Positions 51,701 to 63,100 of a stretch of DNA of 64,000 bases are shown here, piece by piece. Source of the DNA: Effrenium voratum (taxonomy: Eukaryota > Sar > Dinophyceae > Suessiales > Symbiodiniaceae); NCBI GenBank assembly GCA_963377175.1, contig CAUJNA010003805.1:336501-400500 (forward strand), written 5' to 3'. Position 1 is the stretch's first letter, and every line of letters starts with the position of its first letter. The notes beneath the pieces are model-generated. The model saw nothing but the letters and a program-made list of their open reading frames with translations. It ran no database searches and was not told where the DNA came from. A program made the position numbers and the translations under genes.

Positions 51701-54700
51701 GGTGTGTGGGGTTTTGTATAGATTGTGAGTAGAATGTGTTGTAGATGAGGTGTATATGTGTGATTTAAGATAGTTGAGATCGATGTATTAGTGTGTAGAT
51801 ATGTGTGTAGAAGTGTTTCAGATTATGTGACGCTGAGTGAAGCAGAGGTGACCTGTGATGTGTAGATTATGATGGAGAGTGAATGTGTGATGTCGATATG
51901 TTATGAGATGGGTAGGATGAGACCTGAGAGAAGAGCTGTGTAGTAGCAGAGTTGACGCAGTGTGAGGTTGTATAAGAGTGTGAGAGGTAGGTGTGTAGAT
52001 GTGTAGAAGATGTGAGTAGACTGAGAGTAGCATAGAGATTAGTAGATGTGGTAGATATATGTGTGAGACGCAGTAGAGACGCAAGATGATGTAGACAGTA
52101 TGTAGCTGAGGAGACGCAGAGTGAGTCGCAGTATGGAGTCGAAGTTTTTGAGTGGGGAGGGGGTAGGTGCTACTCAGTGTGACTTTGTTAGACCGATGTG
52201 ATGAGTCGAAGTGATGAAGCAAGTGTGAGTTAGAGTGAGGGATGATGAAACCGCATGTGACGCTGATAGAAGCAGAGAGGCGCAGTAGATATGATACGCT
52301 GTAGTGAGAAGACTGAGAGATACTCAGAAGACAAGATATACTCAGATATTCGCATATATCCGAAGAGTGACGCAGATATATACCGGCATAGATAGTACGC
52401 CATGAGATAGCGTGTAATTGGAGGTGAATCTGAGATGACGCAGTTTGTATCCCTATGAGATGATCGCGTGTGACGATTAGATAGACTCAGTAGTGTTTGA
52501 GGGGAGAGTGAACGCATGAGAGACGGCAAGATACGCAGTGAGAGTACGCAGAGAGTGAGTGTGTATCAGTGTGAGTCGCAGTTAGAGGCATGAGTGTAGG
52601 GGATGTGTGTAGCAAGTAGTCCTTAGAGTGTCACTGAGTATTGAGATTGGATGGTGAGATACCTGAGATTCGCAAATAGACTCAGTGAGAATCTAGTGTT
52701 ATAGAGAACCATATAGGAGATACGCATTAGATAGAGAGAGGAGGATAGTCCAGTGAGACGCAGTGTGGAGAGTCGATGGTGTGACCGCAGATGAGATAGA
52801 CCGCTTGAGAGTGAATGTGGAGGAGGTCATAAACCGGAGAAAATATAGGTAACCCAACAACCCCACCCGCAATAGACGCCAGATAGGTACTCTAGATAGT
52901 TGACCCAGAGAGAGAGCGCAAGAGTGAGAGGGGAGGAAGAGTACGAAGATATGACGAGGTGATGTGACGCAGATATAAAAGCAGAGCGAGGTCGCTAAGT
53001 AAGTAGCATGAGAGAGACGCTGTAGAGTTACTCTGTTAGATTACGTCGCGGAGAGAAGTGGGGAGGTTGTGCCTCGGTCAATGCCATGATTAGTCGCAAA
53101 GAGACGCAGATAGTGAGACCAGAGAGAACGCAGAGATACGCATAGATAGGACTCAAGAATAATCAGTGAAGATGTACGCATGATATGATACGCATGAGAG
53201 AGACGAATAGTGATTGTGACTCTTAGAGATATAGTCTCAGTGGGAGTGAGAGAGTCATGACCAGATACTGACTGAGACATGTGACAGAGATAATGTGATC
53301 ATTTGTCTAGAGAAATGTAGTCATTAGACAGTAGAGTCCTGAGACAGAGACAGTGAGGAGACGCATAAGACGATGAGAGTCGCAGATAGTTAGTGTACGC
53401 TGTAGATGAGATGAGAGTCCAGAGAGAGAATGACAGAGACTAGATGAACTGTGAAAAGACTAAAACAAACAACAGAACCCCACTAATCGGCAATCAGCAC
53501 TCACACATCACACCCACCACTCAGTGACGGCGCACACACTCCGCACACACTCGAAGTTGGCGCTGAGGAATTCGACCAACTGGTGGGCCGAAGTCAACAA
53601 GTTTCCGTTTAAGTATCCCTGCAAGAAAGGAGACTCCCTCCCCCCCCCCCACCCCCTATTTAGGCGATATTTATATTTTGTGAGCCATGTATCCCTTCTG
53701 CCAGATAGTTTTGTGTGTGTGCGAGAAATGTCATGACCGACAGCATCCCCAGTCATGGCATGAGGTGATGCTATGGGGATGATTTTTTTTTGGTTGGTGG
53801 CTTTTTGACTTCGGTGGGTTTTTGTGGCTTTGGCTTTCCACATCCCCAGCATCGCCAGAAGCACGCTCGAGGTTTGCAGCATTTGTGGCTTTTGTGGCTT
53901 TTGCTTTCAACATCCTCAGCGCCACCAGCAACACCCTGTACGGCTTTCTGCATTTTTTTTCGCGGCTTTTGGTTGCTTTTGACTTTGGCTTTCGACACCC
54001 TGAGCATCACCAGCAACATGCCAGGGTAATTAGTTCGTGTTTGTCATCGCGCAGTTTCTCCATTGGCGCCCTTATTTGTATTCTTTCGGGGGCGGCTGCG
54101 CTCCACCCCTGAACCTACCCCTTCAACCCACCCCAAACCAACGCTCAAACCAGCAGGTGATGCTGAAGGTGCTGAAAATACCGGGGATGTTGAAACAGTG
54201 CTGGGGATGGAGCAGGTGCAAAACGAGTGCATTTGGTTAGAACGTGCTGCAAAATGCAGCATTCTAGCACCTGGACTGAACAACAACAAACACCTGGAAG
54301 ACAACAAACATACGAAGTAAATCTCGACCCAGCATCAATTCGGCGGGGCTGCTAATTTCACAAGACATACCGATTGGAGATTACTCCATGGAATCGGCGT
54401 GTTGCAATTCATTGGGGGTTATGACATCCAACAATTCTCCTAATGTGATAAGCAAGCCTTGCTCGGAGCCAACCGCACAATTCCCTGATAATGTTGACCT
54501 ATGATTGATAGCGCTCTAGATATTTGTGATTGAGGCGGGCTTTCCCCTCGAAGGAAATAACCGCACTCAAAAAGAACCCCCTGATTAACAACAGAAGGTG
54601 TATTAATCAGGGGTCAACATGACGAGAAAACGAGCGGGATATGTTTTAAGTTTTAAGGTTGGGTTGCTTTCATATGCAACCGCAGGGAAACCACCAAGAA

Positions 54701-57069
54701 CGGGTTCCCTGATTTGAAGACAATCCCTGCCGGACCCATCCCCAATATGAACACCTTGGTAGATGAAGGTCAGGGGGCGGTCCAAAGGAATGCCGATCCG
54801 ACTCCATGGGTCCTAGACTTCAAATACGATTTGTTTGTCCGATGAACATGTGAAGGGGCCCATGTCAAGGATGGTGCAGCCCGCAAATTTTTCTACTCGG
54901 GTCTATTCAGGACCATGAACTGTCATGGCCCTTTATCTGATGGGGTGGATCCGGGCTTGGAAAACCGGCCAGACGTGTTCGGCTTTTCATTCCGGCTTGG
55001 ACACCCATTGCCATATTTTCGGCCTGGGTTTTGGGACCCCAACCAGGCAGTAGGTTTTGTCTCAAACCCGTTTTGCAGGTGGGGGGCGTGGACGAGTACG
55101 ACCTCATCGAGGCCAAGAAGAAGGGCCGCATCACCAAGCCGGTGGTGGCCTGGTGTGTGGGGACCTGCGCTTCCTGCTTCACCACGGAGGCTGGAACCCG
55201 GAGAACAGATGCCCACAATCACCTCGAAAACTGGGGATGGGTGGTTTTCTAAACCCCAAAGCAGCCTTTTGGGGTGGGCCCCACCAGTGGGGACTCCCAA
55301 AATCACTCAAAACACGGTTTTTCCTTGTCCCTACCAAAAACAACCACAAACAAACTGCTCCCCTGCAACGCAAAAACGGCGCCCCGCAGAAGGAGATTCG
55401 TGCAAAAGTGGTGTCGCCCTTTTGGGCTCCGTGTTCTGCAGGAGCGGTGGTATCGGCAAACAGTTGCCTCGAAAGGGCGATTCCATGGAAGGCCACTGTA
55501 AAGGGTCCCGGGTGCTTCATGTTAGCTGGGAATGCTGGTTGGCTTGAATTGCTTGGTTGGCTTGGTTGGTTTGGCTTGGTTTGGTTGGTTGGGTTTCCAG
55601 TGACTGGTCGGTCAGTCGGTGGGTCGGTTGTTGGTGTGTTAGTTGGTTGGTAAGTGGGATACTTGATCAGCTAGGACTACTAAATTGGCTGGCTTATTAT
55701 TTGGGTGTGTCTTTTCTTAGGGGACCCCCCCCAATGGTGGTTGTTCCCTTTGTTTTTTCTTCAGACCTCCCCAAAAAAGGGGGTGCCAACTCCAAAAAAG
55801 AGACCCCACCCCCAATTTGATCACGCTTCACCAAGGTGCAGTTCGGACATGCAGGCGCGCAGGCGCGAGGCGACATGGAGACGGCGGCGGCCAAGAATAA
55901 GGCAATGAAGGAGCTAAGGGCTAAGGGGGTGAGTCAGAGCTTCCTCCATTTTCCCTTTTGGAGCCTCCAAAAGGGGCAGTTTCAATGGAAACCACCAGTT
56001 GTTTGCGACTTTTGAAGGGACATCCTCAGTGGTTTGTGAGTGTGTCGAACAACCTTTCAACAGTGGCTTCCTCTTGCGGGTCCCAACACGGGGTAGCAAC
56101 AGGACCACCCTGGCATGGCAGGGCTCAGAGAAAACAGCAGAGTAATCGTACATGTCAAAGCCGGGCTGCAAGTTTGTGCCTTGCTGACGGACGAAAATCA
56201 TGTCGCAGCACTCTGAAACCATGGTTGAAACCAGTGTTTGTTGGTATTTACCGGGAATCATCCTAGACCAGAGTTTTCTGAACGGTGATGCCCAAGTTTT
56301 CGCAGCCCACGCGGCGTAGCGTCCTTGAGAAAATGCCAGGAGGCGGGCTTCCACGTGCCTGAGTCCTTCGACAAGCTGCCGGAGATGATCAACCAGGTGG
56401 GATAGACCCATTCGGCGCCAACATGTGGCAACCTCATGCAGTGGGAGCGAGCCAAACATGAATTATATCGATATGCACCAATCGCTTTCGTGTTGGTGAG
56501 TTAAACAGGGGATGTCGTCAAATTAGGACCTGCCCCTTTGGGATGGTGCACTTGGTTGCCACATTTCTGAGACCAGGGGGCCGCCCTGGCGCAGGTGTAC
56601 ACGCAACTGGTCGAGGAGGGGGAGATTGTAGAGACCCCGGAGGGCGAGACCCCGCAGGCCGCGAGCTGCCGCAGACCTGGGGAGGGGGGGGGGAGTGGGG
56701 TGGATGCAGCAGAGTGGCCAAGCAGGAGGTTATGGACAGTCTTTGTGGATGTATATATTTTTACATGTATCACATGTACTTGCACCAACTATCACACTTG
56801 AATCGCTTTGATTTTTACGATGTTCCCTGTTTTACTCATGCCCTTGTTTAATCAATCGGAACCCGCGTGTTGGCACCCTTGTTAGTAGTGCGGGTATCAC
56901 AATAAAGCAAATTCTGCCTCAGACCTCAGCCCAAAGCAATGATTGGCTTCAACCCTCCATAGCTATCGCTGTTGGGAAGCAGAGGAAGAAGGAGGAAGAC
57001 GAAGAAAGAAGAAGCAGGAAGAAAAAGAAGAAGGAAGAAGAAAACAGAAAGAAGAAGAAGAAGCAGAAG

Positions 57070-57140
<71 letters not shown>

Positions 57141-60100
57141 ATTTCAACACGAGCGTCAGCAAAGTATGGAGTTTTCTGCAGGTGCCCATGGACTACACCT
57201 GGGCCAAGAAGCTGGGCATGATCCGGAAGCCAGCCAACTTCATCTCCTCCATCTCCGACGACCGGGGGGAGGAGCTCACCTACTGCGCCCTGGTTGGATA
57301 GGCAGGGAATGAGTCATGGAATGACCCGATCCAGAAAAACCATCCCCGACTTTGGTGTCCTTTACGGGAATCCCATCGGTTCATTAAACCCGGAATGGTC
57401 ATTCCCTGCTGAGCACCAGCAAGTTCAAATAAAACGTCTCCCCGTATTTTCCTCTTTTTTTTCTGCTTGTGCTTGAGGCCTTGTATTTCCCACTTGTTAG
57501 GAGGGTTTAGGCAATTCAAGTGAGTTTCCTTTTGGTGCAAAGTGGGTTAGCCACCTTTTTGGCGTGGGTTTTCGCCCGGCTCTTCGACTGATTAGCCACG
57601 TTGCACAAACATCAACGGGCCCCCAAGGTAAAGGCTCAACCCCGCTCCACCAACTTTTTACGTGTTTTTTCTTGCCAAAGAGGTGGATGCCTTACGTGCC
57701 AAGCTGTTCAGAGATAGATGTGCAGTTGCCAAATATGCGTGGCACTTTGGAAGCACACTAGTGTCTGTGTTGTGCCGCGTTGTTCTGAGGACCTCCCCCC
57801 CCAAAACAAAACGAATACGAGGCAGCATTTTGGCAAAACCAGCAGCGGTGTAAGGCAGCATGTCCATCTCCGATGTCTTCAACAAAGACATCGGCATCGG
57901 TGGCGTGCTGTCCCTGCTCTGGTTCCGGCGCCAGCTTCCCGATTACTGCACCAAGTTCATCGAGATGATTCTTATGGTGGCCCAGCGGAAAATCAAGGAC
58001 TGTCGACATGTTTCCCTGAAAGAGTACCCCTGATGCCAAACTATAGAACGATTGCCATGTATGGTTGGTATCAGCAGGGGATGATCAGCACTTGAAAGAG
58101 AGCTGCTCGACCTTTTCTTTCGCTCTGGGTCTAAGAAACCAAGAAGATAGATTCAGCACAGCCGGTGCTTCTGGCAGGCTGGTAATTGATTTGCAATAGG
58201 TTTCGTTGAGCAACACATTCTGCAATATTTCTTCCAGCCAGTTAAAGACACGAGCTTGCAAGCTCCCTCATGTTTCCGCATGAATGAACTATTAGTCAGC
58301 CGCATTGTCTCAGCTCCCTCGTTCGTAAATTAGTGGCTTGGGAGGTTTGGGACCTTCCCATGTCGATTCAATGAGGACCGTTTCCACCAATTCGAGCCAG
58401 CTGGGCTCTTCAAAAAGACAAGGCCCCAACAAGGTTTCCTTTTTCGACATGGGCGTGTCTTTTTGAGTGTACCCCCCAAAATGGCTTTGGTTTTCCTTTT
58501 GGCTCCCCTTTGAAATCAAAAAATAACTGGTACCCTCAAATTACACCAGCATAGATCCTGATAGCATGGGAGGTTTGACCGTAGCGGCTTCTTTTCTGCA
58601 GCGAATGAGCTCAGTCAGTCAGGAAGCGTGATGATTACATAGCCACGAACCATTCTGCGCTAAATGTAAGCACAAACAGCACCGTAATGAATTCAGCAGA
58701 GTCATGATGAGTTTGGCACCACGAGCCAATATGCGCTACGTTACATATGAGCACAAACTGCTTCCTAGAATGAATTTTGCAGCTGCATGCTGATTTTTGC
58801 CGCATCATGACAATACCACAGCCACTAACCAGTATGCGCTATATATAAGCACAGCACCGCCAGCAATCACCACAGCACCTTGAGCACACCAACAGCCACC
58901 CAACATGGTACCCTGATCAGGATCGTCAAGCAAGCAGCACCCTGAGCACACCAAACAGCACTCTGGTGGCCAGCAGCACCCACAAGAACACCCACAGCCA
59001 GACCAACACCAGCAACACCAGCAGCACACGGACTGCACCGCAAAACAAGCACCGCGAGCAACTGCCCCGCGCCTTGAGCACACCAAGTAGCACCTTGACC
59101 AGCGCAGGCGTCGCCAAACAAGCACCACCGCCAGCAACTGCCGCGGCATGCACCTGACCAGCACGCTGACTGCTGCGCCAAGCACCGCCAGCAACCACCA
59201 ACCCAGCAGTTTATGCACATAAACGGTACCCCGACCAGCGCACACCTGGCCCGATTTCGGCTTGTCTTTCTTCAGGGTACCCCGCAAGATGGCTTTGGTC
59301 ATCCTTTTGGTTTCCCTGTGAACCCACAAACAAACAACGCGTACCCTCAAAACACCCGCACCCACATAGGTCGACCATCCTTTAGGTGACTGCGGACCAT
59401 GGCCCGGCGGTGAGCGGCGCCCACAACGCCATTGTCACTGCTCGCGCAGGCCTGGGATGTGTCGCTGTTGGTCAGGAGTGTTAGTTGGTTACTTAGGTAG
59501 TGAACTAGCTAGCTAGATGGTCAGTCAATTAAATTGTTAGTGAGTCAGTTAGTTAGTTTGTTGGTTAGTTTGTTGGTTGGTTTGTTCAAATGTTTGTTCC
59601 ATACCTAAGGTGCCTTTTCCTTGGCCTCAGCTCACTGACCTTTGCCCAGAAGCATTCCTGCTGGTTCGTTCCCCCTTTTTTTGGGTTCAGGATCGCGCAC
59701 AATGACACAAAAAGGCACCTATTTCCCTCATGAATGGTACATGTCCAAGATAGAAGCTGCTTGCTGGTCCCTTTGGCTGTTCCTTTCATAGGGCCTTTTT
59801 CACGGTTCTCTGCAGGGGGGCTCCGTTGTTCAGAGAAACACCAGACGCAGCCCTTCTTCATGGTTCCCTGAAAGGGGAAGATACAACTACCACAGACACA
59901 AGCAGACACCAAAAAACCACAGGCCCTTGTTTCAGACACAAGCACCTAGGGGAAGCTGCTTGCTGGTTTTCTTGGGTGTTTCTCTTCAAAGGGCCTTTCA
60001 CACACACACACACAGAAACCCACAGCAGCAGGGAAGGACCTGGTGTCCTCCTTGTGCAGCGGGCTGCTGACCATCGGCCCCCGCTTCGGCGGAGCCCTGG

Positions 60101-63100
60101 ACGACGCCGCCCAGATGTTCGCGGACGCCCAGGGCAGCGGCGTGGCGCCCAAGGAGCGACCTGGGCCAAAGGTGGCCATGGGTCAAAATACGAAGCCCGT
60201 ACCCCCAGTGAACATCCGATTCAATGGTGGTGCGCCTACCCCAAAATGGTACCGTTGGTTTTGACCCACAGTCAGGTGAGTCACGTCCTCAAAACCCGTT
60301 GGCGGATGCAGCGTAGGGAGACTCCCAACCAAGAAGGGCGCCTTCGCCCTGCCTTTCTCATTCTTTACATGGTTCTGGGTAGACCATTTTACTATCGATC
60401 GGTTTTGATTGCTACTCAGGTTTTTTTTTCGGCACATGGAGCCCTCCTCATGGAGCTTGACGACTGCGGCGGCCCTTCGTGTACGACTTTACCTTTAAAA
60501 GGGAGCCTTTGTTAGTGGACATGAGGGTATGTTACATGGAGCCCTCCTCATGGAGCTTGACGACTGCGGCGGCCCTTCGTGTACGACTTTACCTTTAAAA
60601 GGGAGCCTTTGTTAGTGGACATGAGGGTATGTTACTTTTTGGGACCCCAAGAGCATAGAAAACGGGGATATGTCCACCAATTTGCGGGCCATTGAAGTTC
60701 ATACAGGCTTGGTCAAGATCTCTTGTCAATTTGGGAGGGACATCAATTGCCTCCAAAAGTCACGGGGACCCTTTCTTTAGGGCAACCGCCGCTTGACCGG
60801 GGCTCACATCGTGAAAGCCATGCTGAACGCCGGGAACCTTGACCCCCCGCGTAAGGGAAACCAGACAAGGTTCCAATCTACTTGGACTTCCTTTGGATGG
60901 GAAGTGGTTGGATGGCGACCCAGGATTCATTCTCCACTGTCATGCACATGGAAACCTGATCGCCATAGACCGACCTCAGTGCAAACATCCTTGTTATTAT
61001 TGTTGCTGTATCATGTGATATGGGGGGGGGGGGGTGTCATTTTGTGTATCTCTCTTGTTTTCTTTTTTCTTCATCATGCTTTCATCATTTCGCACGGATT
61101 TAAGATTGGTCCATCGCTATTCGGCACAATCAGTCTTTTTTCATCATTTGGGTTGGTTTTTCTAGCTTCTTACCCTCCTACACGGAAACATGGAACCCAC
61201 CGTAAGATTCCTTTGGAAGGAAAAGAAGCATGGTCTTCCAGCTTCCAGTCAGGTTCCATATCAGTAGGTAGCGTCATTACGTTTTTTTGTTTGTTTGGCG
61301 GGGGTTGGGGGGGGGGACAAGCAAGCATTGAAGGAGTGGATCGACAAGATGAAGAAGAGCAACCAGCTGATCATGGGCATCGGCCACAGGACTGGGGGTT
61401 ACACACGGAGAGCTTTGCTGTGCTTTGATGAGGCGATGAGCAAGTCAGCCAAACATGATGGGATGGGCCTCATCTGAAACGACCAAGGCTCGCCTTGTAA
61501 TGGCATTGGATGTGTCTAAGCATACAGGACATTTTGGGGCCTGGTGTTGCCAATTTTGATTCAGACATACGTGTCTACATACATTTTGTATATTAGTATA
61601 TATATATATATATACACAGAACTATATGTGTATATGTAAGCACCTAGCTACCCATGTATATGGGGATGTCAGTCCTTACATTTGTGTTGAACCCCGTGCG
61701 TCTTGTGTTTCCGCCTGTGTCAAAAGCCGGACCCTCAACAGCCAAGGGGTTCTCAGGATCAAGTCCCTGGCCAACCCGGACCAGCGGGTCGAGATCATCA
61801 AGGGCTTCGCCAAGAAGAACTTCAAGGCCAGCGCGGGCCACGCCCCCCTTTTTCGAGTTTTGAGCGGGAAGGAAGAAAAGGAAGCCTCTTTCGTTGAGGG
61901 GTTCCGTTTTTTTCCAACCTCAGGGTGGTTTTAAGCATCACCTTTTGGGTGGAGTGATGTTTCAAGGCGAATATAGGGAACCCTGTGTTTATTTTAGCAA
62001 ATGACTGGTCACCAGATTTGCGATTTGGAAGCATCAAGAAGGCGGTTGAGAGCTTCAGAGGAGAACCCGGAAGTACACCCCTTGTGTAAGCCTGGGTCCT
62101 TTTATGAATCAGCAAAGGCAGCACCCCACACACACACACACACACACACACATTTTGCCCCCCTGGTATCATTTAGGTGTTTCGTTTTGACAACATACAA
62201 CCACAAGCAGCACGTGCTTTTAGGGATCCTTTCCGGAAAACCACCAGAAGCCAACGAAAACTTCGTATTTTTTGAAAACACGGACGGTTTTCGGCTTCTG
62301 GCGTTTTTGTCTTCAGATTTTTTGGGAAAGGGACAACAACCCTAGTTTTTGTATTTAGTATTTGTCTTCAGTTTTTGTCTCAACCCTAGCAGTGCCCGGC
62401 CCACCCGGCGTCTTTTTCTTTTTCTTTTTCTTTTTTGAGGCGACCCCGGTGCTGGACTACGCGCTGGCAGTGGAGCAGATCACGACCAAGAAGAGGGCCA
62501 ACCTGATTTTGCCCCTCAGCTTGAGAGGAGTTTTTTTGAGGTCCTGGTGGGAGGTAACCCTGGGTATTGATGTTTGTGAATATGTTTTTTGTTTGTTTTG
62601 AATTAAATGTTAGAGACTTTTGTGGGGGAGTTTGTGATTGGTGGAGGTCCTCGTCACCTAAGGGCAACCAGAATATCAGGCAACACTTTTGGATTGGTGG
62701 TCTGGGATTCTGCTCCCTGAGGGTAAATGGGGTTTGCCCCTCAACCACCAAACCACCAATCCAAACCACCGATTGGAGGGAAGCTGACATAAAGGAGGTC
62801 TTTATTGATGATTGAGCAGGGGGTTGGCCCAGCCCTGTCAACTCAAAGCGGAAAGGGATCCCCACCTCACTACTTGCAGCATGGGCGTGGATTTGGGGAA
62901 TTCGGACACCATCTTTTCCCATGCTGAAGGCAGCCACAACCAGAGTAACCAGAGTAGCGAGTGATGTTTGTGGGCAAGGCGCCAACTGAGAAAGAGAAAT
63001 TCGGTTCCCTGATCATATCTCCCGCAGGCTCGGACCCAATGCTGGCCGTACTTGGCAACGAATTGGTGGGGTTCCGAGCTCTATTTGACAAGCCAATTTC

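Larger units (their letters stand above)
48450..55078. other. ACLY intron 21, 6.6 kb, mostly satellite
   Basis: The largest intron of the gene, from donor GCGACG to acceptor TTGCAG|G. The left five kilobases are satellite DNA (separate entries). 53500-55078 is non-repetitive except for a threefold imperfect repeat at 53815-54010. I see no gene in it. Confidence 0.85.
57182..60153 (+). other. ACLY: ACLY exons 26-29: start of citrate synthase-like domain
   Basis: Exons 57182-57284, 57855-57976, 59386-59449, 60032-60153. They give [77 protein letters not shown] and [32 protein letters not shown] carries the first active-site histidine expected of a citrate synthase-type fold. Donors: GC (gcgccc), GT (gtggcc), GC (gcctgg), GA (gagcga). 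Confidence 0.95.

Noticed and set aside
60434..60530. Possible ACLY exon in the duplicated 100 bp unit ([10 protein letters not shown] frame)
   Set aside because: Exon 29 joins exon 30 in phase with exact family spacing, so no exon is needed, and the frame does not match the protein.
60781..60845. Open segment [14 protein letters not shown] as an ACLY exon
   Set aside because: It has an AG|G-like start but no place in the ACLY alignment between exons 29 and 30.
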